A stretch of DNA of 64,000 nt from an uncultured Peptoniphilus sp. (GTDB taxonomy: Bacteria; Bacillota; Clostridia; Tissierellales; Peptoniphilaceae): positions 1 through 64,000 of the forward strand of contig CABQNX010000003.1 in the NCBI GenBank assembly GCA_902465645.1, written 5' to 3'. A program made the position numbers and the translations under genes. The notes under the pieces are model-generated. The model ran no database searches and was not told the origin of the DNA. It saw nothing but the letters and a program-made list of their open reading frames with translations. Positions 35,323-44,219 of this stretch are shown here, one piece after another. Position 1 is the first letter of the stretch, and each line of letters opens with the position of its first letter.

Positions 35323-36582
35323 TTAATAATTAACAGCAATTGGCTTTGCATAATAAACAAAGATCATTGCATCATATAAATCTTTTGGGACTTCCTTTAC
35401 CCTATAAGTCCTTGGCATGAATTTCATAAGAGGAGAATATCCTTCGCCCAAACTTATCATGTTGATTTCTTTATTTATAAGGTCAAAAGTTTCCCCATCT
35501 TTAACTTTTGTAAAATCTAAATAATATTTTCCCTTAAATTTTCTAGCACTGTAAGCTAAAGGATCCGCAGATACAAAGACATGGTTTGACCTCTTGTTAT
35601 CTGGACCAGCCACATTGATATTTACAATTCCCTTATAAAAGTCAGTTCCAATAATAAAATATTTTTCTCCAAAAATTTTCTTTAAGTGAGAACCCATTGG
35701 CTCATAAAACTTTTCACTTTTTGCAATGTGACCATTGTGACCAGAAATTAAAAGCATCTTATTTCCCTTTGCCTTTTCAAAATCACTTATCCACTTAACA
35801 TTTCCAACCATAAGCTCATCTCTAACATTGTTTACTTTTACATAATCATCAAAATCTAATTCATAATATTTTACACTGTCTAAGACATTTGTAAGAGCTC
35901 TTGAAATAAGCCTTGCAGAGTTAGAAGATAGGCTGTCGACATGAGCTTTTATTTCCAACAACAAATCTTCCTTATCTTTTATCTGTGAAATCTTAAATTT
36001 TTCATCTTTAATAAAGGAAAATTCTTTTTCTAAGTCTCTTTCTTGTAAAATATTATTTTCCTTACAATAATCTAAAATTAATTCAATAGATTTTTCAGGA
36101 TTTTGCATATCAAAGCCGTAAAAAGAAAGTTTGTCCTCATCCTTTGCTTTTTGGTTGTAGTCAAACATATAATTTATGAGATCATTCATATTCCCTGTGT
36201 GATAAATATTAAAAGAGAAAATTCTTGAAATATTTTCATCTCTTTTGTTCCCATGAATGTAATTATTAATTATCATTCCTTCGCCAAAATCAGCTTCAAT
36301 GGCAAAGGTCTTTAAATTATTTTTTTCAACTAAGGTCTTTAAAACTTCTAACTTTAAATTTTGAAAGTCTGAATTTCCGTGAGTCGCTTCCCCAAGTCCA
36401 ACAACTTTCACATTGTCATCTAAATTTATCTCACTTACCTCTTTGCCATATTCTTCTATATCAGAAATATTTTTTCTTGCACTTAACTTCGGAAGATTAA
36501 TCCACAAAAAATCTCCAATCCCTATAAGAATAATAAGGGATACTAAAAAAATTAAAATCCCTTTAAATATTTTCTTTATCAT
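35323..36582 (-). CDS. Erythromycin esterase-like protein, membrane-anchored
   Basis: A 419-residue Ere/Succinoglycan-type fold protein with one N-terminal membrane anchor (about residues 5-25). It keeps the catalytic histidine in GLGEATHGNSDFQ and the acidic TFAIEADFGEG, plus SGHNGHIAKS later. The family includes macrolide esterases, but many members have other targets. It is placed between the Bce-type kinase and the ATPase, so it may add an enzymatic layer to drug resistance. Substrate unknown. Confidence 0.85.
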   Translation of the reverse strand: MIKKIFKGILIFLVSLIILIGIGDFLWINLPKLSARKNISDIEEYGKEVSEINLDDNVKVVGLGEATHGNSDFQNLKLEVLKTLVEKNNLKTFAIEADFGEGMIINNYIHGNKRDENISRIFSFNIYHTGNMNDLINYMFDYNQKAKDEDKLSFYGFDMQNPEKSIELILDYCKENNILQERDLEKEFSFIKDEKFKISQIKDKEDLLLEIKAHVDSLSSNSARLISRALTNVLDSVKYYELDFDDYVKVNNVRDELMVGNVKWISDFEKAKGNKMLLISGHNGHIAKSEKFYEPMGSHLKKIFGEKYFIIGTDFYKGIVNINVAGPDNKRSNHVFVSADPLAYSARKFKGKYYLDFTKVKDGETFDLINKEINMISLGEGYSPLMKFMPRTYRVKEVPKDLYDAMIFVYYAKPIAVNY

Positions 36583-36678
36583 TTTCTCACCTCTTCCTAC
36601 ATTATAAATTGTACAAAAAAATAAATCCTTTTATTTACATAACAAATAGAGCTCTAATGTGACATTTTTGTAAGATAT

Positions 36679-36700
36679 AAAAAAGAGTGCTAAGCACCCT
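36679..36700 (-). terminator. Terminator after the Bce-type sensor kinase
   Basis: An AGGGTGC/GCACTCT stem with a 2-4 nt loop is followed by TTTTTT on the minus strand, overlapping the 3' end of the kinase gene. The transporter genes downstream therefore probably have their own promoter. Confidence 0.75.
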
Positions 36701-37664
36701 AATCCAAAATATCCTTTAAATTTATAAACATCTTTGTGCCAAGCTTTGGCTCTGACTCACACCTCAATGTCACTCTTAAAGATTTCCCAATATTCTTTGA
36801 GAGATTTAGTCCCAGTCCCGTTGACTTTTTCTCCAACCTACCGTTGTAACCAGTGTATCCTGCATCAAAAATTCGTGGCAAATCTTCTGGCATTATTCCA
36901 ATTCCATTATCTTCAATTACAAGTTCATTTTTCTCTAAATAAATTGCAATCCTTCCATTATGCGTGTACTTGATTGCATTAGAAATAATTTGCTCTAATA
37001 AAAAAGAAAACCACTTGGCATCAGTTAAAATTATTTTATTCGTTTCAAAAAAGTCTACCTTATTATTTTTTCCAATAAACTGAATTGAATATTTTCTAAT
37101 TACGCCCTTAATAATTTCATCTAAACTGTATTTGCTAAAGACATAATCCGTGCTATCTGCATTCATCCTTGCATAGCCTAAAATATTTCCCACATACTCT
37201 TCGATTTCAAAAATCTCTTTTTCACAATCTATTTTGTTTATTTCATCTTTTTTGAGCAAAAGTTTTAATGCAAATATTGGAGATTTTATTTGATGAGTCC
37301 AAATAGTTAAGTAGTTTTTTACATCTGCTCTTTTCTTTTCTCCAATCTCTTTAATTCTTTTATTTTCTTCTGCACTTTTATAAAGAGCCTTTGATAATGG
37401 AGACTCATAAAGTTCTAGTATTTTTTCGTAGTCTTTTCTATTTAAAAGATCTATTTCTTCTCTGTAATCACGGTCTCTTATGGAGTAAAGAAAAACCATA
37501 TAAATAAAAAATAAAAATAAATATAAAAAAGCTATGTAAATGGACTTATCTCTATCAAATTCAAAAATTAAATAAGTTCCCAGGATATAAAAAAATATGA
37601 AAAGCCCAAGAATTAATGTGAATTTTTCTCTCTTTATAAAACTTTTAATTGGCAGGTGGGACAT
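36699..37664 (-). CDS. Intramembrane-sensing histidine kinase (BceS-like)
   Basis: A 321-residue kinase with two membrane segments (about 16-33 and 42-60) and almost no external loop, typical of kinases that sense through a Bce transporter. The H box is LTIWTHQIKSPIFAL. The ATPase domain has the N box EQIISNAIKYTH, the G1 box IEDNGIGIMPEDLPRIFD and the G2 box STGLGLNLSKN. The start overlaps the regulator gene by 20 bp. Confidence 0.92.
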   Translation of the reverse strand: MSHLPIKSFIKREKFTLILGLFIFFYILGTYLIFEFDRDKSIYIAFLYLFLFFIYMVFLYSIRDRDYREEIDLLNRKDYEKILELYESPLSKALYKSAEENKRIKEIGEKKRADVKNYLTIWTHQIKSPIFALKLLLKKDEINKIDCEKEIFEIEEYVGNILGYARMNADSTDYVFSKYSLDEIIKGVIRKYSIQFIGKNNKVDFFETNKIILTDAKWFSFLLEQIISNAIKYTHNGRIAIYLEKNELVIEDNGIGIMPEDLPRIFDAGYTGYNGRLEKKSTGLGLNLSKNIGKSLRVTLRCESEPKLGTKMFINLKDILD

Positions 37665-38334
37665 AATAGCCTACTCCTTTCTTAGTCTTTATTAGGTCAA
37701 AAATATTTATATCTTCTAGCTTTTTTCTTAGACGCATTACATTTACTGTTAAGGTGTTGTCGTCAATATAAGAGTCACTTTGCCAAATTTTATCAATAAT
37801 TTCATCTCTATTAACAACTTTGCCTGGCTTTTCCAAGAGAATTTCTAAAATTTTAAATTCATTTTTCGTGAGTTCTATTTCTTTGTTTTCTCTTGAGATA
37901 ATCATCTTGTCGCAGTCAAGACTTATATCTTTGTAAGAAATATTTCTTGTCTCGATATATTCGTAAGCCCTTCTTAGCAAGGCTCTTATTCTTATTTGTA
38001 GCAGCTCTAGTTCAAAGGGCTTAGTCAAATAATCATCTGCTCCAAGATCCATTGCCATTATCAAATTTAAGTTTTCATCAGCAGCTGAAATAAATAAAAT
38101 TGGAACTTTAGAATTTTTTCTAATAATTTTGCACCAATGATAGCCATTGTAAAAGGGAAGAGTTACATCCATTAAAACTAAATCAGGATGAAAGCTTTTA
38201 AAGTCATCAAAAATATTTTGAAAGTCCTCTGCAATTTTTATTTCATAATTCCAAAAATTGAGGTGCCTTTCAATTTCTTCTGCAATCACCTTGTCATCTT
38301 CTACTAAAAAAATCTTCCACTTTTTGTTTTCCAT
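37645..38334 (-). CDS. OmpR-family response regulator (BceR-like)
   Basis: A 229-residue regulator. The receiver domain has the acidic pocket LVEDD, phosphoacceptor Asp in LVLMDVTLPFYNGY (about residue 55) and Lys in DDYLTKPFELE. The C-terminal winged helix (about 130-226) ends VIDDNTLTVNVMRLRKKLE and GVGYYVPP. With the overlapping kinase it should control the Bce-type transporter and the esterase-like gene. Confidence 0.93.
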   Translation of the reverse strand: MENKKWKIFLVEDDKVIAEEIERHLNFWNYEIKIAEDFQNIFDDFKSFHPDLVLMDVTLPFYNGYHWCKIIRKNSKVPILFISAADENLNLIMAMDLGADDYLTKPFELELLQIRIRALLRRAYEYIETRNISYKDISLDCDKMIISRENKEIELTKNEFKILEILLEKPGKVVNRDEIIDKIWQSDSYIDDNTLTVNVMRLRKKLEDINIFDLIKTKKGVGYYVPPAN

Positions 38335-38395
38335 ATCTTTACAACCTACTCTTTTAACTAAAATTTACTTTCCATCATTATATATATTAAAAACA

Positions 38396-38427
38396 TAAAA
38401 ATAAAGACTCCCCTGAGGAAGTCTTTA
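38396..38427 (-). terminator. Terminator after pta
   Basis: An AAAGACTTCC/GGGGAGTCTTT stem followed by T-rich sequence on the minus strand. It is very similar to the terminator at 31992-32022. Confidence 0.85.
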
Positions 38428-38440
38428 AGTCTATCTTTTA

Positions 38441-39412
38441 TTAAAGAACTGCTTGTGCTGCTGTTATGATAGCTAGTGCATAAGCTTCGTCTTCTACACA
38501 ACCTCTTGAAAGGTCGTTTACTGGTGCGTTAAGTCCTTGTAGGATTGGACCTACTGCCTTGAATCCACCAAAGTATTGTGCAAGTTTGTAGCCAATGTTT
38601 CCTGCTTCAATGTTAGGGAAGATAAATACATTTGCGTGACCTGCTACTTTTGAATCTGGTGCTTTTTTCTTTGCAACTCTTTCGATGAAGGCTGCGTCAA
38701 ATTGAAGTTCTCCATCAACTGCCATTTCTGGATTTCTTTCTGCTGCCATCTTAGCTGCTTCTGCTACCATTGTTACTCTTTCGTGAGAAGCTGATCCGTG
38801 AGTTGAGAAAGAAAGCATTGCTACCTTTGGATCGATACCAAATTGTTTTGCAGTTTCATTTGATACTACTGCAACTTCTGCTAGGCCTTCTGCGTCAAGG
38901 TCTGTGTTAATTGCACAGTCTGCCATTAGGTAAAGTTCTTCATTTCTAATCATAATGAAGGCACCTGAGCATCTCTTGTAGCCTGGTTTTGTTTTGATAA
39001 TTTGAAGAGCTGGTCTTACTGTATCTGCAGTTGTGTGTGCTGCACCTGATACAAGTCCCTTAGCTTTTTCCATATATACAAGCATTGTACCAAAGTAGTT
39101 GTTGTCTTTTAGGATATCTGCTGCTTGTTCTTCGTTAACTTTTCCTTTTCTTCTTTCTACGAAAGCCTTAACCATTTCGTCTTTTCCTGCATAAGTTTCT
39201 GGATTAAGGATTTCTAGATTTCCAAGTTTAACGCCTTCTTTTTCTGCAAGAGCTTTAAGTTCTTCTTCGTCTCCAAGAACGATTGGCTTAATGTCTCCTT
39301 CGTCGTTAAGTCTAATTGCTGCTCTTAAGATTCTTCTGTCGTTTCCTTCTGGAAATACTATTTCTGGTTTTGATTCTCTAACTTTTACTTTTAATTCTTC
39401 TATTAGTGCCAT
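38441..39412 (-). CDS. pta: Phosphate acetyltransferase
   Basis: Interconverts acetyl-CoA and acetyl phosphate in fermentative ATP production. The 323-residue single-domain enzyme carries VFPEGNDRRILRAAI, LVSGAAHTTADTVRPALQII and the C-terminal GPILQGLNAPVNDLSRGC. Codon use is that of a highly expressed gene. No ackA lies next to it. It has its own terminator and a GGGGGAAATT site before the ATG. Confidence 0.95.
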   Translation of the reverse strand: MALIEELKVKVRESKPEIVFPEGNDRRILRAAIRLNDEGDIKPIVLGDEEELKALAEKEGVKLGNLEILNPETYAGKDEMVKAFVERRKGKVNEEQAADILKDNNYFGTMLVYMEKAKGLVSGAAHTTADTVRPALQIIKTKPGYKRCSGAFIMIRNEELYLMADCAINTDLDAEGLAEVAVVSNETAKQFGIDPKVAMLSFSTHGSASHERVTMVAEAAKMAAERNPEMAVDGELQFDAAFIERVAKKKAPDSKVAGHANVFIFPNIEAGNIGYKLAQYFGGFKAVGPILQGLNAPVNDLSRGCVEDEAYALAIITAAQAVL

Positions 39413-39467
39413 AATTTCCCCCTAATTTCTATTAATAAATAATATTATATATCTAATGAAAAATAAT

Positions 39468-40442
39468 TTAAAGTGAATAAGCTTTAAAAATTACATCTTC
39501 TATTACTTGATTTAGTCTAACTGAATCTGCAACGAGTTTTGCAAGAAGATGATGCTTCATTGTGTGGACTCTTAAAACTTCTACACCCTTGTAAGCTGCA
39601 ATAGTCGTAAGGGCTGCTGAAGCCTCGTCCCTATTTTCAAAACCTTCTTCACTATTACCGTCAGCATCAATATTGTTTTCACTTAAAATATTTGCGATAA
39701 ATCTCTTTCTTGAAACTCCAAGGAAGGTAAAGCAACCCATGTCTCTTAGTACATCAATTTTATCAATTAATTTTAAATTTTCCTTTTTTGTAAGGGCAAA
39801 GCCAATTCCTGGGTCAAGCATAATTCTTTCCCTTGAGATTCCATTTGCTTCTGCACGTTCAAGAGATTTTGACAAATATTTTTTCATAACTTCCACAACA
39901 TCCATGTCTTCAAAGGATTTCAATTCCTCTTCAGTGAAGGCTCCCTCTCCGCCAAAGGATCGAAAGTTGGCACTGGACTTGTGGTTTGGCCTTGCAATCT
40001 TTGGGTTAAACATCAAGATTGCACCAACGTCACTCTTGCCCACTACTTCTGCCATTCTTGGATCTCCCATAAAACCTGTGATGTCATTTACAAAGTCAAC
40101 ACCTGCTTCAATTGCTGCTTCAGCAACATCAGCCTTCCATGTGTCAATAGAAAGAGGCACATCAGTCTTTGTCTTTAATTCCCTTATAACTGGAACAACT
40201 CTTTCTATTTCTTCTTGAATTTCTACATAGTGTGAGCCTGGTCTTGTTGATTCGCCACCAAGGTCTATCATGCCAGCTCCAGCTTCTATAAGTTCAAGGG
40301 CCCTATTGACAGCCTTGTCCTTGCCATACCACTTGCCTCCATCAGAGCAGGAGTCCGGTGTAACATTTACAATTCCACAAAGAATAGTTTCTCCGCCAGA
40401 TTCTAAAACTTTATCCTTGTATTTACAAACTAAATTTTTCAT
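39468..40442 (-). CDS. folP: Dihydropteroate synthase
   Basis: Condenses p-aminobenzoate with the pterin diphosphate in folate synthesis; the sulfonamide target. It has IVNVTPDSCSDGGKWY (about residue 24), MIDLGGESTRPGSHYV and LDPGIGFALTKKENL. At 324 residues it is longer than the usual 260-280, with an insertion after DVGAILMFNPK. No other folate gene is in the window. It stands 55 bp upstream of pta in the same direction. Confidence 0.93.
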   Translation of the reverse strand: MKNLVCKYKDKVLESGGETILCGIVNVTPDSCSDGGKWYGKDKAVNRALELIEAGAGMIDLGGESTRPGSHYVEIQEEIERVVPVIRELKTKTDVPLSIDTWKADVAEAAIEAGVDFVNDITGFMGDPRMAEVVGKSDVGAILMFNPKIARPNHKSSANFRSFGGEGAFTEEELKSFEDMDVVEVMKKYLSKSLERAEANGISRERIMLDPGIGFALTKKENLKLIDKIDVLRDMGCFTFLGVSRKRFIANILSENNIDADGNSEEGFENRDEASAALTTIAAYKGVEVLRVHTMKHHLLAKLVADSVRLNQVIEDVIFKAYSL

Positions 40443-40530
40443 AATTCACTCCAAATTTTATTTCTTCCAATTATTTACTTACTAATCCATAAATATTTTA
40501 TGACTTGTAGCTTCTTAAATCAAATAAATT

Positions 40531-41526
40531 TTACCTTGCGTAGTATAAAAGGACTCCGTCATCAGTCCACTCGAAGTCAGCCTTGCCTATTGCCCTTAGG
40601 TGTTCAAGATGGGCATGAGCTTCACCAGCTGCGAAAAACTTTTGTGTATTTGGAAATTCAGAAAAGTCTCTGGCTCTCATGTCCCAAGTCATGTTCATGG
40701 CAATATCCCTAACAGTGCACTTGCCCTTTTCCTTTAAAGTCTTGTAAGCTTCATCCACCCTGTGCTGGTGGTGGGCCTTCAATTCATCAATCCTCTTTGG
40801 CACATCTTCGATAATGGCCCTGTGAGAAGAATACAAGTGATCAATTGGAAGGTCCCTCAATTTCTCGATATTTTTAAGATATCTTCCTAGACTGTCGCCC
40901 ACTGTGAAGTTCCAAAAAGTTATATTTGGAGTGATATCTCCCAAGAGGTGGTCGCCACAGAATAAAATCTTTCTATCTTCTTCATAAAGGCCAACCATGC
41001 CAGGAGTGTGACCAGAAAAGTCCATCCCCTTAAAGGTAAAGTCCCCAACCTTTAAAATATAATTTGGATTGAAGGACACATAGGGGAATTCTGACTTAGG
41101 TCTGTAAATAAAACCAGCGTGTTCTTCTATTTTTAAATTGTCTTCTTCAAGGCCTTGGATGTGAGTAGTGTCCATAACTTCCTTCCATCTCTTTGAGTTT
41201 GCATCTGCCATAGAAGACATCATCCTGTAGTCAATATCTCCCATGTAAATATCAATGCCAAGCTCTTCATGAAACCATGAAGCAAGACCAGTGTGGTCAG
41301 AATGAAGGTGGGTCAAGAATAAAATTGTCTTGTCGTAGTCCACTTCCATGTCCTTAATAAAAGAAAGCATCTCACTTTTAATTTCTTCGGTGTTAAAGCC
41401 TGTGTCCACAATCATGGCCTCGCCCTTAGACTTAACCATGTAAATATTGATACTTTTTAAGGGGTTACCCTTAAGTGGAATAATTTTACAATAAACGCCA
41501 TCTGAAAGTTTTTTAATTTGTGACAT
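40531..41526 (-). CDS. MBL-fold metallohydrolase
   Basis: A 331-residue metallo-beta-lactamase-fold enzyme with the dinuclear metal motif FLTHLHSDHTGLASW (about residue 67) and downstream ligands in MDFSGHTPGMVGLY and CGDHLLGDI. The extra C-terminal helical region (about 230-331) resembles members of the GloB/LACTB2-type group. The start is MSQIKKLSDG after GGAGGAAAT. Substrate not predictable. Confidence 0.9.
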   Translation of the reverse strand: MSQIKKLSDGVYCKIIPLKGNPLKSINIYMVKSKGEAMIVDTGFNTEEIKSEMLSFIKDMEVDYDKTILFLTHLHSDHTGLASWFHEELGIDIYMGDIDYRMMSSMADANSKRWKEVMDTTHIQGLEEDNLKIEEHAGFIYRPKSEFPYVSFNPNYILKVGDFTFKGMDFSGHTPGMVGLYEEDRKILFCGDHLLGDITPNITFWNFTVGDSLGRYLKNIEKLRDLPIDHLYSSHRAIIEDVPKRIDELKAHHQHRVDEAYKTLKEKGKCTVRDIAMNMTWDMRARDFSEFPNTQKFFAAGEAHAHLEHLRAIGKADFEWTDDGVLLYYAR

Positions 41527-41573
41527 ATTTCCTCCCATTGCTCATTTCATGTATAATAAATACGAGGTGAAAC

Positions 41574-41990
41574 ATGAGCGATTTTTTATTAAAACTATTT
41601 AAAGTTGAAAGCATTAACAAACTGCCTATAGATAGATTATACCCCATTGTAGAAGCTTTAGACCAGGACCAGAGAAAGCTCATCGCAAGTTCTTATGAAC
41701 TTGGACTTGAAGGACTAAGTGAGAGAGAAGAAATAGATGCAATCCACGAGATGATTTTATCAAAGTTTAAAGACACACTACTTTCCTTTGACGAGAAGGA
41801 ACACAAATCCTTTTACGACTTTTACAACGGAGCCGTAGACTACGGTGACGTCAACGTCTACGTCAACATGAAAAAATTCACAAGACTTGGACTGATGTAT
41901 CTCTTCTTGTCTAAAAGTGGCGGCTACTTTAACTTTGTAATACCAGTGGAGTTAATAGAAGAGTATGAAAGACTACTAAAGTCTTCATAA
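41574..41990 (+). CDS. Hypothetical protein
   Basis: A 138-residue soluble, acidic, mostly helical protein, divergent from the MBL gene. Its ATG lies after GAGGTGAAAC. It has no membrane segment and no motif I recognise; the C-terminal stretch RLGLMYLFLSKSGGYFNFVIP looks like a small winged or beta core. It is followed by a terminator-like inverted repeat. Likely real because of its ribosome site, codon use and isolated transcription unit. Confidence 0.75.
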   Translation: MSDFLLKLFKVESINKLPIDRLYPIVEALDQDQRKLIASSYELGLEGLSEREEIDAIHEMILSKFKDTLLSFDEKEHKSFYDFYNGAVDYGDVNVYVNMKKFTRLGLMYLFLSKSGGYFNFVIPVELIEEYERLLKSS

Positions 41991-42051
41991 GATATTTTTA
42001 TTTGCCAAATAAAATTAAGAATATAACTAAAAATGAATAAAGATAGAAAGA

Positions 42052-42077
42052 GACTTAAATTATCTTAAGTCCCTTTT
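42052..42077 (+). terminator. Terminator after the hypothetical gene at 41574
   Basis: A 7-bp GACTTAA/TTAAGTC stem is followed by CCTTTTT. Confidence 0.7.
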
Positions 42078-42102
42078 TAAATTGAAAAATTTTTGCAAAA
42101 TA

Positions 42103-42125
42103 AAAAAGCCATTCACAAGAATGAC
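42103..42125 (-). terminator. Terminator after tmRNA
   Basis: A GTCATTC/GAATGGC stem (two wobbles) is followed by TTTTTT on the minus strand, just past the tmRNA 3' end. Confidence 0.8.
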
Positions 42126-42132
42126 TTTGCTT

Positions 42133-42476
42133 TGGTGGAGGCGGTGGGAGTCGAACCCACGTCCGAAGACCTCTTACAGAAAGATTCTCCGAGTGCAGAC
42201 TCCTCTTTAGTTTTCCCCTGTATTACTAGAGTGTCAAACTCACACAGGGTATCGCCATAAACCCCCTCTGCTATGACGCATCACAGAGTTCGTTTGCCCG
42301 CTAATTTGAAACCCGGTTGCAGATCGCGGTGTCTGGCCGGATTGCTACCTAATTAGGCAGCTAGTGCGAAATTATTTTCGTCGTTTATTTTTTAATAGAC
42401 CATTTTTACGTTGTGTGATCCATCAACGACTCGCTACTTTAAGCTCAAAATCCCCGTCGAAACCATTTTCGCCCCC
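42133..42476 (-). ncRNA. ssrA: Transfer-messenger RNA (tmRNA)
   Basis: Rescues stalled ribosomes. The 5' end GGGGGCG pairs over 7 bp with CGCCTCC before a 3' ACCA, and GGTTCGACTCCCACC forms the T arm next to it. An internal reading frame ends ...NDENNFALAA followed by TAA; the resume codon is uncertain because a stop lies just upstream in the same frame, so the tag is probably 11-12 residues. The size of 344 nt is normal. Confidence 0.95.
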
Positions 42477-42494
42477 ATATTTACTTAGACTAAA

Positions 42495-42523
42495 ATTATA
42501 CTAGATGTGTTAGTCTTTGTCAA
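42495..42523 (-). promoter_or_regulatory. tmRNA promoter
   Basis: On the minus strand a perfect TTGACA (42518-42523), 17 bp and TATAAT (42495-42500). The -35 box lies inside the 3' end of the upstream VanZ gene. The expected start is about 10 nt before the mature 5' end. Confidence 0.88.
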
Positions 42524-43151
42524 TTTTAGAGGGCCTTGGTCTCCTCTTCTTTCTCTTCTTCTTGGCAAATTTATATCTTAAAATCTTCTCCCAAATAAGA
42601 TAACCAATAAAAGATCCCAAAACATTTAAAATCAAATCGTCAATGTCCACTGACCTTCCAATAAAAAATTGGATAAATTCTACAAAAAAGGATGTGGCAA
42701 TGGATAAACTTATAATTTTTAATAATCTCCTAAACTTTGGAAAAATTTCTGGCACTAAAATTCCAAAGGGGATAAAAATTATTATGTTTCCAAGTATATT
42801 TGTAAGTGTGTGGGTAAAGCCTGAATATTTTATATAGTTTTTCATCGTCCTAAATGGAACTAGGTTAACTCCCCAGGCTCCTGATGATAATCTATCTTTG
42901 AAATTGCCAACAAAGTCAAAGTTTTCGTTAGTCAAATTTATTCCAGAACCTGCTATGTAGGAGTTGGGCATAAAAAGCATTATGGCCAAAAAAACTAGGT
43001 AGGCTGCAAAAAGGCTTAACAAAAATTCTCTAAAGCCTGTGGAATTTTTCTTCCTGTGGTTGAAGAAGTTAACTCTTATAAGGGAAAAGCCAAGGAAAGT
43101 AATTATAAAGGCAGGTATTATCCTCACCGCAAAAAATAAAAATAATCTCAT
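42510..43151 (-). CDS. VanZ-family membrane protein
   Basis: A 213-residue protein with five membrane segments and the VanZ core: NLVPFRTMKNYIKYSG, then NIIIFIPFGILVPEIFP and SFFVEFIQFFIGRSVDIDDL. VanZ gives low-level teicoplanin resistance in enterococci; in most hosts the role is not known. It overlaps the HAD gene by 4 bp (ATGA). The C-terminus is a basic tail ending near the tmRNA promoter. Confidence 0.88.
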   Translation of the reverse strand: MRLFLFFAVRIIPAFIITFLGFSLIRVNFFNHRKKNSTGFREFLLSLFAAYLVFLAIMLFMPNSYIAGSGINLTNENFDFVGNFKDRLSSGAWGVNLVPFRTMKNYIKYSGFTHTLTNILGNIIIFIPFGILVPEIFPKFRRLLKIISLSIATSFFVEFIQFFIGRSVDIDDLILNVLGSFIGYLIWEKILRYKFAKKKRKKRRPRPSKIDKD

Positions 43152-43786
43152 AAGTTTTTCATTTCTATTAGTTTATTGACAGAATTTTTATTTTCACTAA
43201 CAATTGTTGGCCAAGTGTCCTTGGAGTTCTCGTCATAAATCCCAATAACTTCAAGACCAGCCTTCTTTCCTGTCCTTAGGGCAAGGTAAGAGTCGTCAAC
43301 TAAAAACACATCTTCTGGTCTTTCTCCAAGTTCTTCTGCAATTGAAGTGTAAAATTCTTCTTCTGCCTTTAGGTGTCCCACTGAGTCAGCTGTATAGAGG
43401 CCGTCGATAAACTTATCTATCCCATATTTTTCTATAACTATGTTGGCGAAGTGGGCTGCAGTTGATGTTCCTATTACAACCTTCATCCCCTTGTCCTTAA
43501 AATATTTTAAAATTTCAAGACATCCTTCTTTAGCTTCAACCTTGTTCCTATAAAAATCTTCAACAGTCCTGCTAAAGTCTCTCATGAGTTCTTCAAAGCT
43601 TTCTTCTAATTTATAGTAGTCTTTTAAGTACTTTAAGGATGCGTCCAAGTTCATTGTCGTCATCTTGTGCTGGATCTCATCTTCTATATCTATTCCCTTG
43701 GTCTTCATGAAGTCACGAGAAACACTTCTCCAATATTTCATAGAATCAACTAGAGTTCCATCTAAATCAAAAATAATAGCCTTCAT
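43148..43786 (-). CDS. HAD-family hydrolase
   Basis: A 212-residue phosphatase of HAD subfamily IA (beta-phosphoglucomutase-like). Motif I is IFDLDGTLVDSM, motif II VVIGTSTAA, and the acidic motif IV VFLVDDSYLALRTGKKAG. A helical cap lies at about residues 17-85. It is coupled to VanZ. Substrate unknown. Confidence 0.9.
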   Translation of the reverse strand: MKAIIFDLDGTLVDSMKYWRSVSRDFMKTKGIDIEDEIQHKMTTMNLDASLKYLKDYYKLEESFEELMRDFSRTVEDFYRNKVEAKEGCLEILKYFKDKGMKVVIGTSTAAHFANIVIEKYGIDKFIDGLYTADSVGHLKAEEEFYTSIAEELGERPEDVFLVDDSYLALRTGKKAGLEVIGIYDENSKDTWPTIVSENKNSVNKLIEMKNL

Positions 43787-43892
43787 CTTAGCTCCTTTCC
43801 CATAATACTATTATTTTAGTTGTATTTTTATTAGATTTCAAGTATAATGGCTTAGATAGCTTTTGAGATTTTAAATTTTTTGTAAAAAAGCT

Positions 43893-43920
43893 TTGACAAA
43901 TATTTTTTACATGCTATAAT
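43893..43920 (+). promoter_or_regulatory. tRNA-Pro promoter
   Basis: TTGACA (43893-43898), a 16-bp spacer and TATAAT (43915-43920), about 50 bp before the tRNA. Confidence 0.88.
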
Positions 43921-43971
43921 AGTATTTGTTCGAAAATAAAATTCAAGTTTTCATTTATGTGAATCTGTCGT

Positions 43972-44048
43972 CGGGGTGTAGCGCAGTTTGGTAGCGCACG
44001 TGGTTTGGGACCATGGGGCCGGGGGTTCGAATCCTCTCACCCCGACCA
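43972..44048 (+). tRNA. tRNA-Pro (anticodon TGG)
   Basis: A 77-nt cloverleaf with acceptor CGGGGTG/CACCCCG, anticodon loop TTTGGGA (anticodon TGG) on a CGTGG/CCATG stem, T loop GTTCGAATC and encoded CCA. The discriminator is A. Confidence 0.97.
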
Positions 44049-44059
44049 TTTTTTTATCT

Positions 44060-44084
44060 GAAGGTTTATACCTTCTTTTTTTTT
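44060..44084 (+). terminator. Terminator after tRNA-Pro
   Basis: A GAAGG/CCTTC stem is followed by nine T residues. Confidence 0.85.
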
Positions 44085-44219
44085 GCAATTTTCTGACTTA
44101 ACTTTTTCCTAAACAATCTTAACTTGTTGTGATTTATTTTTAGACTTATAATTGAAATAAGATTAATTATATATGTTAACTTTTTAAGCAAAACTTAAAA
44201 GACTTTTTAAGGAGGTCTT

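Noticed and set aside
42133..42200. A tRNA on the minus strand
   Set aside because: The T arm and CCA end belong to the tmRNA, whose 5' partner lies about 340 nt away.
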